A DNA stretch of 64,000 bases from Streptomyces pilosus (GCF_014649835.1 NZ_BMTU01000004.1:124001-188000); one strand, 5' to 3'; numbered from the stretch's first letter, positions 24,730-33,676 are shown. The notes: a model not told the origin generated them from the letters alone. Translations and numbers: made by a program.

Positions 24730-26166
24730 GTGACGGTGTCGGTGTCGGCACAGGACGACGTGGCGGAATTCGCGGCGCTGCTGCGGGGGCTGAAGGAACG
24801 CACGGACCGCAGCTACGGCTCGCTGGCCCGCCGCCTGAACATGAACACCTCGACGTTGCACCGCTATTGCGCGGGCGACGCGGTCCCCGTCGACTTCGCC
24901 CCCGTGGAGCGCTTCGCCGCCCTGTGCGGCGCGTCGGCCGAGGAACGCCTCGACCTCCACCGTCACTGGCTGCGCGCGCTGGAAGCCCGCCGGCGCCCCC
25001 ACGACACGGCCGGCCCGGCGGGCGCGGACCCGGATACCGGCCCGGCTTCGGACCCCGGCCCGGATGCGTCCGCCCGTCCGGATCCGGCCCGTGGTGACGC
25101 CGGCGGCGATCCGGTCCGTCCGTCCGGGCGGGCCGACGGGTCCGGGTCGCCGTCCGCCGGCGTCCACGCGGGTGCTCAGCCGGCCGGTGCGGGCGTCGTG
25201 AACGGCCCCCCGCCGCCGGGGGCGGAGGGCCGGCGGCCCTGGTACCGGCGGCGGAAGCGGGTGGCCGTCGCCCTGGCCGCCGTGTGCGCGCTGCTGGCGA
25301 CCGTGGGGAGCCTGTCCGCGTTGCCGGAGGACCGGGAGACCAGCGCCTCGGGGGGACGGAGCACGGGGGCACCCCCGGCCACCCCCACGGCGACCGGTCC
25401 CGCGGCCCCGCCCCGCGACTCCCCCTCAACCCCCACGGGGTCCGCCGCCCCCTCCACGCCCCCCGGGGCCGGCCCCACCTCGGCCGACGGCCGGCGCGCC
25501 CCCTCCGCACCGCCGGAGTCCGGGCGGCGGGCGACCGCCGGACCGCCGCCCCTCACCTGGTCCGCCGACTCGCACGCGTGGGAGTACGGGTGCGGTCACG
25601 ACTACGTCGTCGCCAGGCCCCCCGGGCAGGTCCCTCCGCCCCCGGCCCCGCAGGACGCCCGCACCTGGGCGGGGACGCAGGCGGCCGTGCACGGGGGCGA
25701 GACGAGGGTGGAGCTGTCGGTGCAGGGAACGTCCCAGGCGGCCGTCGTCCTCACCGCGCTGCGGGTGCGGGTGGCCGGCCGCGCCGGACCCGCGGCCGGG
25801 AACGCCTACGCCATGGACGACGAGGGCTGCGGCGGCGCGCTCACCCCCCGGTACTTCGACGTGGACCTGGACAAGGACCGGCCCCTCGCCCGTGCGGTCG
25901 CCGGGAACGACGCCGGTACGCCGGTCCCGGCCGTGAGGCTGCCCTACCGCGTCTCCGCGAGCGACCCGGAGGTACTGGTGGTCACCGCCAGGACCGCGCG
26001 CTGCGACTGCCGCTGGTACCTGGAGCTGGACTGGGCCTCGCAGGGCCGCACCGGCACGGTCCGCGTCGACGACCGCGGGCGGCCCTTCCGCACCAGCGGC
26101 ATCGAGGGCCTGCCCCACTACGCGTACGACACCTCCGCGCGCGAGTGGCGGCCGCGCGCCCAGTGA
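24730..26166 (+). CDS. membrane-anchored HTH regulator / sensor
   Basis: A 478-residue protein: an N-terminal XRE-like HTH (about residues 10-60: LLRGLKERTDRSYGSLARRL, TSTLHRYCAGDAVPVDFAPV), a ~100-residue Pro/Asp/Gly/Ala linker with repeated D-P-G units, one TM (VAVALAAVCALLATVGSLSAL, about 178-198, given approximately), a second Pro/Thr/Ser linker, and a C-terminal extracellular domain with several Cys (YGCGHD, DEGCGG, ARCDCRW). The layout is a one-component transmembrane sensor: outside domain senses, inside HTH binds DNA. GTG 24730 is preferred but nearby GTGs (24736, 24742) are possible. It converges with poxB. Confidence 0.8.
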   Translation: MTVSVSAQDDVAEFAALLRGLKERTDRSYGSLARRLNMNTSTLHRYCAGDAVPVDFAPVERFAALCGASAEERLDLHRHWLRALEARRRPHDTAGPAGADPDTGPASDPGPDASARPDPARGDAGGDPVRPSGRADGSGSPSAGVHAGAQPAGAGVVNGPPPPGAEGRRPWYRRRKRVAVALAAVCALLATVGSLSALPEDRETSASGGRSTGAPPATPTATGPAAPPRDSPSTPTGSAAPSTPPGAGPTSADGRRAPSAPPESGRRATAGPPPLTWSADSHAWEYGCGHDYVVARPPGQVPPPPAPQDARTWAGTQAAVHGGETRVELSVQGTSQAAVVLTALRVRVAGRAGPAAGNAYAMDDEGCGGALTPRYFDVDLDKDRPLARAVAGNDAGTPVPAVRLPYRVSASDPEVLVVTARTARCDCRWYLELDWASQGRTGTVRVDDRGRPFRTSGIEGLPHYAYDTSAREWRPRAQ

Positions 26167-26173
26167 GCCGGCG

Positions 26174-27919
26174 TCACGGCCGGGGCACGTTGCGCAGGTT
26201 CGAGCGGGCCATCTGCACCATCCGGCCGACCCCGCCGTCCAGCACGATCTTGGAGGCGGACAGGGCGAACCCGGTCACCATCTCCTTGCTGATCTTCGGC
26301 GGGATGGACAGCGCGTTGGGGTCGGTGACGACGTCGACGAGGGCCGGACCCTTGTGCTTGAACGCCGACTTCAGCGCCCCGGCGAGGTCCTTCGGCTTCT
26401 CCACCCGCACCCCGTAGGCGCCGCAGGCGCGGGCGACCGCGGCGAAGTCGGGGTTCTTCATCGCCGTGCCGTGCGAGGGCAGGCCCGCGACCAGCATCTC
26501 CAACTCCACCATGCTGAGCGAGGAGTTGTTGAACAGGACCACCTTCACCGGCAGGTCGTACTGCACGAGGGTGAGGAAGTCGCCCATCAGCATGGTGAAT
26601 CCGCCGTCGCCGGACATCGACACGACCTGCCGGCCCCGGTCGGTGAACTGCGCCCCGATCGCCATCGGCAGCGCGTTGGCCATCGAGCCGTGGGAGAAGG
26701 AACCGATCACCCGGCGGCGGCCGTTGGGCGAGATGTAGCGGGCCGCCCAGACGTTGCACATGCCGGTGTCGACGGTGAACACCGCGTCGTCGTCGGCCAT
26801 CTCGTCCAGTACGGAGGCCACGTACTCGGGGTGGATCGGCACGTGCTTCTCCACCTTGCGGGTGTACGCCTTCACCACCCCCTCCAGCGCCTCGGCGTGC
26901 TTCTTCAGCATGCGGTCGAGGAACCTGCGGTCGTCCTTGGCGCGGACCCTGGGCGTCAGACAGCGCAGGGTCTCCTTCACGTCCCCCCAGACCGCGAGGT
27001 CCAGCTTGGAGCGCCGGCCGAGGATCTCGGGCCGCACGTCGACCTGGACGATCTTCACGTCGTCACCGGGGAGGAAGGCGTTGTACGGGAAGTCGGTGCC
27101 GAGCAGGATCAGCAGGTCGCACTCGTGGGTGGCCTCGTACGCGGCGCCGTAGCCGAGCAGCCCGCTCATGCCGACGTCGTACGGATTGTCGTACTGGATC
27201 CATTCCTTGCCGCGCAGGGCGTGCCCGACCGGGGCCTTGATCTTCCCGGCGAACTCCATGACCTCCGCGTGCGCGCCCTTCGTCCCGGCGCCGCAGAACA
27301 GGGTGACCTTCCCGGCCCGGTCGATCATGTCGACGAGGCGGTCGATCTCGTCGTCGCCGGGGCGGACCGTGGGGCGGGAGGTGACCAGGGCGGTCTCGGG
27401 GGCCTGGTCAGGGGCGGGCTCGTCGGCGAGGTCGCCGGGGAGGGAGACGACGCTGACGCCGGAGCGGCCGACCGCGTGCTGGATGGCGGTGTCCAGCAGC
27501 CGGGGCATCTGCTTCGGGCTGGAGATCAGCTCGCTGTAGTGGCTGCACTCGCGGAACAGCTGGTCGGGGTGGGTCTCCTGGAAGTAGCCGAGGCCGATCT
27601 CGCTGGAGGGGATGTGCGAGGCGAGGGCGAGGACCGGCGCCATGGAGCGGTGGGCGTCGTAGAGACCGTTGATGAGGTGCAGGTTGCCGGGGCCGCAGGA
27701 GCCGGCGCAGGCGGCGAGTTTGCCGGTGACCTGCGCCTCGGCGCCGGCGGCGAAGGCGGCGGTCTCCTCGTGCCGGACGTGGATCCAGTCGATGGCGGAG
27801 TTGCGGCGCACGGCGTCCACGACCGGGTTGAGACTGTCCCCGACGACGCCGTAGAGGCGTTTGACTCCCGCGCGGGTGAGGATGTCGACGAACTGTTCCG
27901 CGATGTTCTGTTTGGCCAT
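26174..27919 (-). CDS. poxB: pyruvate dehydrogenase (quinone/cytochrome), PoxB
   Basis: A 581-residue TPP enzyme close in length to E. coli PoxB (572). Visible: HVRHEETAAF with the catalytic Glu (51/52), central FAD domain (LFCGAGTKGAH, LLILLGTDFPYNAF), and the TPP/Mg motif SGDGGF...VVLFNN near residues 433-465. It decarboxylates pyruvate to acetate and CO2, passing electrons via FAD to membrane quinone. The C-terminal ~25 residues probably form the lipid-binding helix. ATG 27919. The gene is monocistronic, only 8 nt from the convergent sensor gene. Confidence 0.92.
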   Translation of the reverse strand: MAKQNIAEQFVDILTRAGVKRLYGVVGDSLNPVVDAVRRNSAIDWIHVRHEETAAFAAGAEAQVTGKLAACAGSCGPGNLHLINGLYDAHRSMAPVLALASHIPSSEIGLGYFQETHPDQLFRECSHYSELISSPKQMPRLLDTAIQHAVGRSGVSVVSLPGDLADEPAPDQAPETALVTSRPTVRPGDDEIDRLVDMIDRAGKVTLFCGAGTKGAHAEVMEFAGKIKAPVGHALRGKEWIQYDNPYDVGMSGLLGYGAAYEATHECDLLILLGTDFPYNAFLPGDDVKIVQVDVRPEILGRRSKLDLAVWGDVKETLRCLTPRVRAKDDRRFLDRMLKKHAEALEGVVKAYTRKVEKHVPIHPEYVASVLDEMADDDAVFTVDTGMCNVWAARYISPNGRRRVIGSFSHGSMANALPMAIGAQFTDRGRQVVSMSGDGGFTMLMGDFLTLVQYDLPVKVVLFNNSSLSMVELEMLVAGLPSHGTAMKNPDFAAVARACGAYGVRVEKPKDLAGALKSAFKHKGPALVDVVTDPNALSIPPKISKEMVTGFALSASKIVLDGGVGRMVQMARSNLRNVPRP

Positions 27920-27985
27920 GGGTTCCGTCTGCCCCTCCGGTGCCGAAGATGCCTGACGGGTTCCATCAAGTCACACCGGGCGCGC

Positions 27986-29683
27986 TCACGCCTCCCACAC
28001 GGCGACGGCCGTACGGTCGTCGGCGTAGCCCTTGACCCGTACCTGGGTGTCGGCGAGGAAGGCGGCGAGGCCGGGCGGTTCGGGGCGGTTCCACCGGCCG
28101 GCCAGGTGGGCGCGGAGTTCCGCCTCGCCCCGCATCGGGTCGGCGAGGCCGGTGCCGCACATCAGCAGGGTGTCACCCGGCCGGGCTACGGAGGTGCGGA
28201 AGCGGAAGGGTTCGCGGGGCGGCTCGGGGGCGGGCTCGTACGGGCTCGGGGGCGTGGGGATGCCCAGGTCCATGGTGAGGCGGTCGCCGTCGGGGGTCTC
28301 GGAGGGCGGTGAGCCGAAACCGAGCACGGGTTCGCCCCTGGCCTCGGCGACCTCGGGCTCGATGTCCTGCCACTCGCCGTCCCGCAGCCGGAACAGCCCG
28401 CCGGGGCCGACGCCGAAGAAGACCCGGGTGCGGCACTCGGGGTCGGCGGGCAGCAGGAGAACGCGCAGGGTGGCCGCGTGGGCGTCGGGTTCGAGGCCCC
28501 GTTCGGCGGCGGCGGCGCGGAGCCCGCCGAGGCTGCGGTCGGTGAGCCGGTGCAGGCCCGACTTGAGTTCGCCGCGCCGGGCGGCCCTCAGGTCGTCGAC
28601 GAGGCGGGCGTGGCTGCGCCCCACCTCGCGGCCGATCCGGCGGCAGGCCTCGGCGGCGGCCAGATGGGCCCCGGGTGCGGCACGGGTGCCGGTCGCCAGG
28701 GCCACGAGGAGCAGTGCCCGCTCGCCCGTGCCGAACCGGGCGGTCAGCAGGGCGTCGCGGCGGGACTCGCCCCGGTAGCGCGCGGAGTCCCCGCGTACGG
28801 AGGTGGCGCGCAGGGTGCAGGCGCCGTACCGGGCACCCTCCAGCACGGTGTCCGGCACCAGGCCGTCCAGCTCGTCGGGGTCGGCCTCGGGGAGGGCGGT
28901 GGGTTCGGCGTCGTAGGTCGGCGGCCGGGAGCCGACGTGGCCGCGGGAGGGGGGTGCCGGGAGCGGTGCGACGCGCGGGTCGGCCGGGGGCGGTGCCGCT
29001 CCGGGCACCGGGATGACGCCGTCGGCGGCGGGGCCCTGTTCGTCGGCGGCCGAGGCGGGGAAGGGCGTCCACGTGCCGAAGGCCATGGGCGGCAGGGGCG
29101 GAGCCGCGTCCTGCGGGCCGCCCGTTCCCGGCCGGCCGGTCCTGAGGGGGCCGCCCCGGGAGGCGTCCGCGCCCCGGCCGGGCGGGGCGCCGGGGCCCAG
29201 CGGGGCCTCCCGTCCCGGCTCCTGCCGGGCGTTCCGGCCCGCGCCGGACGGACCGCCCGGGCCCTGCCCGGTGTCCCACCCGGAGCTCCGCGGCGCATCC
29301 CCGCCCACGGCCTGCCCGGCGTCCCGGTCCGCGTCGGGCGGGGTGGCCCCGCCGGGCCGCTGCGGGCTGCCGCGGTCCGCGTCCCGCGGGGCGTGGGCGG
29401 CGGGTGGGCGGTGGGGTTTCGGGGGGAAGGTCGCCGGGGGCGCGGGGGTGGCCGGCGGGGGCTCCCACGGGGCGCGGGACGGCGGGGCGTGCCGGGGCGG
29501 GGGGACCCTCGTCGTGGGCGGCGGGGCCGGCCGGGCGCCGTCCAGCGCGCCGGACGCCGAGGCGAAACGGTCGTCGAGGGAATCGGGCGCCGGCGCCGGA
29601 CCCGTGTCGTCGGCGGCGTCGTCGTAGAGCTGCGCCCACCAGTCGTCCTCAGGACCGGTGGGCCTTCCCCCCTGCTGACTCAT
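27986..29683 (-). CDS. PP2C-type phosphatase domain protein with long Pro-rich N-terminus
   Basis: A 565-residue protein. The first ~255 residues are Pro/Ala/Gly/Arg/Asp-rich and disordered-looking (many P-P-P, GPGG, DADR units). The rest is a PP2C_2-like domain: GARYGACTLRATSVRGDSAR, LLLVALATGTRAAPG, HRLTDRSLGGLRAAA, GDTLLMCGTGLADP and a C-terminal VKGYADDRTAVAVWE with the metal-binding Asp pair. It would dephosphorylate Ser/Thr proteins; several usual metal ligands are hard to place, so activity is uncertain. ATG 29683. Divergent from DUF456. Confidence 0.75.
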   Translation of the reverse strand: MSQQGGRPTGPEDDWWAQLYDDAADDTGPAPAPDSLDDRFASASGALDGARPAPPPTTRVPPPRHAPPSRAPWEPPPATPAPPATFPPKPHRPPAAHAPRDADRGSPQRPGGATPPDADRDAGQAVGGDAPRSSGWDTGQGPGGPSGAGRNARQEPGREAPLGPGAPPGRGADASRGGPLRTGRPGTGGPQDAAPPLPPMAFGTWTPFPASAADEQGPAADGVIPVPGAAPPPADPRVAPLPAPPSRGHVGSRPPTYDAEPTALPEADPDELDGLVPDTVLEGARYGACTLRATSVRGDSARYRGESRRDALLTARFGTGERALLLVALATGTRAAPGAHLAAAEACRRIGREVGRSHARLVDDLRAARRGELKSGLHRLTDRSLGGLRAAAAERGLEPDAHAATLRVLLLPADPECRTRVFFGVGPGGLFRLRDGEWQDIEPEVAEARGEPVLGFGSPPSETPDGDRLTMDLGIPTPPSPYEPAPEPPREPFRFRTSVARPGDTLLMCGTGLADPMRGEAELRAHLAGRWNRPEPPGLAAFLADTQVRVKGYADDRTAVAVWEA

Positions 29684-29872
29684 GCCCCCAATTCTCGCCC
29701 CCGCGGGCCGGATGAAAACGGCGCATCCGGAAAATCCCCGCCCGTGGACGCGCGCCGGGGGGCCGCCCGGGTGAAGGGCGGGACGGCTGCGCGGCAGGAG
29801 ACGGGGTGGGCCGCCGGCGGGGGCCCGGCCGCCCGCTGTGCGCCGGTCCCCCGCCTCCTGCACCCTGGACAG

Positions 29873-30355
29873 ATGGGAGCGTGGGACCTCCTGCTGGCCG
29901 GACTGGTGCTCCTGCTCGGCCTGTGCGGAGTGCTGCTGCCAGGGGTGCCCGGGTCGTGGCTGGTGTGGGCCGCGGTCCTGTGGTGGGCGCTGAAGGACCC
30001 CCGGCCCGTCGCGTGGTGGGTGTGCGTGGGGGCGACCGCGGTGCTGCTGCTGTCGCAGGTGGTGCGCTGGGCCCTGCCGCCGCGCCGGCTCCGCGCGGGC
30101 GGCGCCGACGCGCGGATGCTGGCGTACGGGGGCTGCGGCTCGTTCCTGGGGTTCGTGCTGCTGCCCGTGGTCGGCGCGGTGCCGGGTTTCCTCGGCGGGA
30201 TCTACCTCCACGAGCGGCTCCGGCTGGGCCGTCGCGGCGAGGCGGTCGCGGCGACGCGCACGGCGATGCGGTCGGGCGGCTGGAGCCTGCTGACGGAGCT
30301 TTTCGCCTGCCAGCTGATCGCCGCGGCCTGGCTGGGGGCGGTGTTCTGGGGCTGA
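29873..30355 (+). CDS. DUF456 membrane protein
   Basis: A 160-residue integral membrane protein with four to five hydrophobic helices (LLLAGLVLLLGLCGVLLPGV; WLVWAAVLWWAL; FLGFVLLPVVGAVPGFLGG) and the DUF456 glycine-rich motif GFLGGIYLHERLRLG. Family function is unknown. ATG 29873 starts right at the first TM and lacks a strong RBS. It converges with ogt, 14 nt apart. Confidence 0.85.
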   Translation: MGAWDLLLAGLVLLLGLCGVLLPGVPGSWLVWAAVLWWALKDPRPVAWWVCVGATAVLLLSQVVRWALPPRRLRAGGADARMLAYGGCGSFLGFVLLPVVGAVPGFLGGIYLHERLRLGRRGEAVAATRTAMRSGGWSLLTELFACQLIAAAWLGAVFWG

Positions 30356-30369
30356 CGGAACGGACCCGC

Positions 30370-30864
30370 TCAGGGCCGCAGCACCCCCTCGTGGGTCAGC
30401 AGCCGCACCTTGCGCTCCAGGCCGCCCGCGTAGCCGGTGAGGGAGCCGTCGGCGCCGATCACCCGGTGGCAGGGGCGGACGATGAGCAGCGGGTTGGCGC
30501 CGATCGCGCCGCCCACGGCGCGTACGGCGGGCCGGGTCGCGCCGATCCGCGCCGCGATCTCGCCGTAGGAGACGGTCGCCCCGTAGGGGACGTCGTCGAG
30601 GGCGGCCCACACCTTCTCCCGGAAGGGTGTGCCGACGGCGCGCAGGGCCAGCCGGAACTCCGTGCGCTCCCCGGCGAAGTACGCGGCGAGCTGCCCGGTG
30701 GCCTCCCGGAACGGCCCCGCGTCGCGCCGCCAGCCGTCGAGCACGGTGCGCCCGCCCTTCTGGCCGGGCACGGAGAGCGAGGTCAGCTCGCCGGTCGGGG
30801 CGGCGGTCAGCAGCAGCCGGCCGACGGGGCTGTCGACCTCCGTCCAGTACGTCACGGTCTCCAT
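30370..30864 (-). CDS. ogt: methylated-DNA--protein-cysteine methyltransferase
   Basis: A 164-residue O6-alkylguanine-DNA alkyltransferase. The acceptor motif is PCHRVIG with Cys132, preceded by the RAVGGAIGANPLLIVRP HTH/asparagine-hinge region; an RNase-H-like N-terminal domain (YWTEVDSPVGRLLL) completes it. It transfers alkyl groups from O6-guanine to its own Cys in a suicide reaction. ATG 30864 lies 2 nt after the Ada-AlkA stop, so both repair genes form one operon, like the split Ada systems of actinobacteria. Confidence 0.95.
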   Translation of the reverse strand: METVTYWTEVDSPVGRLLLTAAPTGELTSLSVPGQKGGRTVLDGWRRDAGPFREATGQLAAYFAGERTEFRLALRAVGTPFREKVWAALDDVPYGATVSYGEIAARIGATRPAVRAVGGAIGANPLLIVRPCHRVIGADGSLTGYAGGLERKVRLLTHEGVLRP

Positions 30865-30866
30865 GA

Positions 30867-32255
30867 TCACTCCAACTCCCCTGCGGCACGCAGGTGGTTC
30901 AGGGCGTACGAGCGCCAGGGGCGCCAGTCGTCGGGGACGTCCGGGCCGGGCGGGGCCACGTCCGGGTCGCCCAGGGCACGGGTGCGGATCGCCGCGATCG
31001 TACGGTCGTCGAGGCCGGGGACGGCGGCGAGGGCGTCCCGGGCCGCGTCCCGGTCGGCGCCGGGACCGAGGCGTACGGTGCCGTCGGCGAGGGCGGCGGT
31101 GAGCGCGCCCAGGGTGCCGTCCGGCTCCGCCCCGGCGAGCACTCCGGGTTCGGGGAACAGGTGGGTGAGGCTGCCGCAGGGCGCGTCGAGCCGCTTGCCG
31201 TAGCGCCGGACCAGCTCCGCGGCCTCCTCGGGGCCGACCAGGGCGCGCACCGCCAGTTCGTCGGCGTCGGCGGCTCCCGGCGAGCGCAGTCCGGGCCGGG
31301 CGGCGACCAGCGGGGCGAGCCGGGCGTCGGCGCCGAGGCGTTCGTCGACGGCGTACGGGTCGGCGTCCAGGTCGAACAGCCGCCGCAGCCGCTGGACGGC
31401 GGTGGTCAGGTCGCGCGGGTCGGTGAGGTGGAGCCTGGCGTCCAGCCAGCCTCCGGCGTGGGCGCCGGAACCGGTGTGCGTGCGCTCCCCGACGGCGGCG
31501 ATGCCGGTGCCGTGCGGGAGCCGCAGGGTGCGCCGGTAGGTGCGGGCGCCGGGGGTGCCGCCGACCTCCTCGACGCCCCGGACGGCCTCGCGCTCCAGCA
31601 GGTCGAAGACGGGCCCCGCCCGGTAGGGGCCGCGGTGGGCGAGACGCAGGGGGATCCCGGCGGACGGGGTGCCGCCGCGGGCCCGACCCCGGCGGGACGG
31701 CGCGGCGGCGCGCAGGGCGCTGGGCGTGCCGGCGTACACGGCGCGCACGGTGTCGTTGAACTGCCGCACGCTGGCGAATCCGGCGGCGAAGGCGATCTCG
31801 GTGACCGGCAGGCCGGTGGTCTGCAGCAGCACCCGCGCGGCGTGCGCCCGCTGGGCGCGGGCGAGTGCGACGGGTCCGGCGCCGAGCTCGCCGGTGAGCT
31901 GGCGCTGCACCTGGCGGGTGCTGTAGCCGAGCCGGGCGGCGAGCCCGGCGACGCCCTCGCGGTCGACGACGCCGTCGGCGATCAGCCGTACGGCCCGGCC
32001 CACGACGTCGGCCCGGACGTTCCACTCGGCGGAGCCGGGCACGGCGTCCGGGCGGCACCGCCGGCAGGCCCGGAATCCGGAGCCCTGCGCGGCGGCGGCG
32101 GTCGGGAAGAACCGCACGTTGGGCCGTTTGGGGGTGACGGCGGGGCAGCTGGGCCGGCAGTAGATGCCGGTCGTCGTCACGGCGAAGAAGAACACCCCGT
32201 CGAACCGGGCGTCCCGGCTGCGCACCGCCTCGTACCTGCTGTCGTCGTCCTTCAC
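30867..32255 (-). CDS. Ada-AlkA fusion: methyl-sensing regulator and 3-methyladenine glycosylase
   Basis: A 462-residue three-part protein. Residues 1-75: Ada metal-binding domain with Cys33, Cys37, Cys64 and Cys67 (E. coli Ada Cys38/42/69/72), where Cys33 would accept methyl from phosphotriesters. Residues ~80-185: AraC-type HTH (GYSTRQVQRQL, ITEIAFAAGFASVRQFN-like). Residues ~200-462: AlkA N domain and HhH-GPD glycosylase (VPGLDDRTIAAIRTRALG). The segment after the HhH, where AlkA carries its catalytic Asp, is short: GDPDVAPPGPDVPDDWRPW goes straight into the conserved RPWRSYALNHL, without the usual ~20-residue helix. GTG 32255 chosen as start. It should sense and repair alkylation and induce the ogt operon. 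Confidence 0.9.
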   Translation of the reverse strand: MKDDDSRYEAVRSRDARFDGVFFFAVTTTGIYCRPSCPAVTPKRPNVRFFPTAAAAQGSGFRACRRCRPDAVPGSAEWNVRADVVGRAVRLIADGVVDREGVAGLAARLGYSTRQVQRQLTGELGAGPVALARAQRAHAARVLLQTTGLPVTEIAFAAGFASVRQFNDTVRAVYAGTPSALRAAAPSRRGRARGGTPSAGIPLRLAHRGPYRAGPVFDLLEREAVRGVEEVGGTPGARTYRRTLRLPHGTGIAAVGERTHTGSGAHAGGWLDARLHLTDPRDLTTAVQRLRRLFDLDADPYAVDERLGADARLAPLVAARPGLRSPGAADADELAVRALVGPEEAAELVRRYGKRLDAPCGSLTHLFPEPGVLAGAEPDGTLGALTAALADGTVRLGPGADRDAARDALAAVPGLDDRTIAAIRTRALGDPDVAPPGPDVPDDWRPWRSYALNHLRAAGELE

Positions 32256-32315
32256 ACCCTCCAGTCTCCGCCGGCCGGGGAGTCCCGGCTGGCGGAAATC
32301 GGACACGGCGGTGGG

Positions 32316-33416
32316 TTACCGGAAACGGCCGCGCTTGGCCTCCATCGCCGCCTTGCCGATGGCGCCCTTGCGCTTCCAGTCCTTGCGGATCTCCGCGCGC
32401 AGCCGGGCGTCAGTCTTGGCGACGATGTACTGGTTCTCCCGCAGCAGCTTGCGGTAGCTGTCCAGGCGGCGCTGCGGCAGCCCACCGGTCTCGACGGCTT
32501 CGAGGACCGCGCAGCCGGGCTCGCTCTCGTGGGCGCAGTCGTGGAAGCGACAGTTCCCGGCGAGTTCCTCGATCTCGGAGAACACCTGGCCGACGCCGGT
32601 TCCGGCGTCCCACAGCCCGACGCCCCGCAGCCCCGGGGTGTCGATGAGGACTCCCCCGCCGGGCAGGGCCAGCAGGTTGCGGGTGGTCGTGGTGTGGCGG
32701 CCCTTGCCGTCGACGTCCCGGATCTCCCGGACGTCCATCACGTCCTCGCCGAGGAGCGCGTTGGCCAGGGTGGACTTGCCGGCGCCGGACTGTCCGAGCA
32801 GCACCGTGGTGCCGCCGGCGGTGATCGCGGCGAGCACGTCGAGTCCCTCGCCGTCCCTGGCGCTGACGGTGAGCACCGGCACGCCCGGGGCGCTGGTCTC
32901 CACGTCGTGGACGAGGTGTCCCCGGGTGACGGCGTCCGGTACCAGGTCGGCCTTGGTGAGGACGACCACCGGCTGTGCCCCGGACTCCCAGGCGAGCGCG
33001 AGGAAGCGTTCGATCCTGGCGAGGTCGAGTTCGGCGGCGAGGGAGACGGCGACGACGGCGTGGTCGACGTTGGCGGCGAGGATCTGCCCCTCGGACCGCT
33101 TGGAGGAGGTGGAGCGCACGAAGGCGGTACGGCGGGGCAGGTACGCGCGTACGTAGCGGGGGTTCCCGCCGGGTTCGACGGCGACCCAGTCGCCCGTGCA
33201 CACGACCCGCAGGGGGTCGTGCGGGGTGACGAAGGCGGTGTCGGCGCGCAGCAGCCCGCCGGCGGTGACGACGTCGCACTGGCCGCGGTCGACGCGGACC
33301 ACGCGTCCGGCGAGGAGACCTTCGGCCTCGTACGGGGCGAACGCGTCCGCCCAGGCGTCGTCCCAGCCGTACGGAGCGAGCGCGGTGGAGACGGATGAGG
33401 AGGGGAGGGAACTCAA
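32316..33416 (-). CDS. rsgA: ribosome small-subunit-dependent GTPase A
   Basis: A 366-residue RsgA/YjeQ protein with the family's circularly permuted GTPase order: TKAD (G4, 154-157), then GQSGAGKS (G1, 208-215), DTPGLRG (G3, 259-265), after an OB domain, and the C-terminal zinc knuckle with Cys289, Cys294, His296 and Cys302. It helps late maturation of the 30S subunit. The start is TTG at 33416 behind GAAGGG; no ATG or GTG gives the conserved N-terminus, and the TTG should lower expression. It sits downstream of a promoter, hairpin and short leader frame. Confidence 0.92.
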   Translation of the reverse strand: MSSLPSSSVSTALAPYGWDDAWADAFAPYEAEGLLAGRVVRVDRGQCDVVTAGGLLRADTAFVTPHDPLRVVCTGDWVAVEPGGNPRYVRAYLPRRTAFVRSTSSKRSEGQILAANVDHAVVAVSLAAELDLARIERFLALAWESGAQPVVVLTKADLVPDAVTRGHLVHDVETSAPGVPVLTVSARDGEGLDVLAAITAGGTTVLLGQSGAGKSTLANALLGEDVMDVREIRDVDGKGRHTTTTRNLLALPGGGVLIDTPGLRGVGLWDAGTGVGQVFSEIEELAGNCRFHDCAHESEPGCAVLEAVETGGLPQRRLDSYRKLLRENQYIVAKTDARLRAEIRKDWKRKGAIGKAAMEAKRGRFR

Positions 33417-33480
33417 GGGGGTGACCCTTCGGGTGGGTCGTGGCCCCGGCGGCCGCGCGGGCGCGGGCAGAAGGAGTGAG

Positions 33481-33552
33481 TCAGCCGGTGGCCACGGAGG
33501 TGGACGTGACGGAATCCTGGATGCGGGCAGCGCCCGGCACAGTGACAGCCAT
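33481..33552 (-). CDS. short leader ORF upstream of rsgA (23 aa)
   Basis: ATG 33552 is preceded by a near-perfect GAGGAGG at ideal spacing and followed by 23 codons (MAVTVPGAARIQDSVTSTSV...), stopping 64 nt before the rsgA TTG start. It lies on the same transcript, below a promoter and hairpin. An overlapping frame from the GTG at 33561 would give a Cys/His-rich peptide (MSTDGCHCAGRCPHPG) but its start touches the SD. Translation of a leader could control rsgA. Confidence 0.4.
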   Translation of the reverse strand: MAVTVPGAARIQDSVTSTSVATG

Positions 33553-33587
33553 CGGTCGACACCTCCTCACTCCGTGAACGTTCCGGT

Positions 33588-33608
33588 ACGACGGCGCGGG
33601 GCCGTCGT
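33588..33608 (-). promoter_or_regulatory. hairpin in rsgA 5' leader
   Basis: ACGACGGC and GCCGTCGT form a perfect 8-bp stem with a 5-nt loop, between the promoter (33623-33653) and the leader ORF. Confidence 0.45.
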
Positions 33609-33622
33609 GCGGTCTGTGGGTC

Positions 33623-33653
33623 ACAGTAGCCCGCGACCGTCCCCGCCCGTCAA
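33623..33653 (-). promoter_or_regulatory. candidate rsgA promoter
   Basis: Read on the minus strand, TTGACG (33653-33648) and TACTGT (33628-33623) are separated by 19 nt, a strong -35 with a fair -10. It places transcription start near 33616, giving a ~200-nt leader before rsgA. Confidence 0.5.
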
Positions 33654-33676
33654 CCTGTTTTTCCGGGCGCCCCGCG

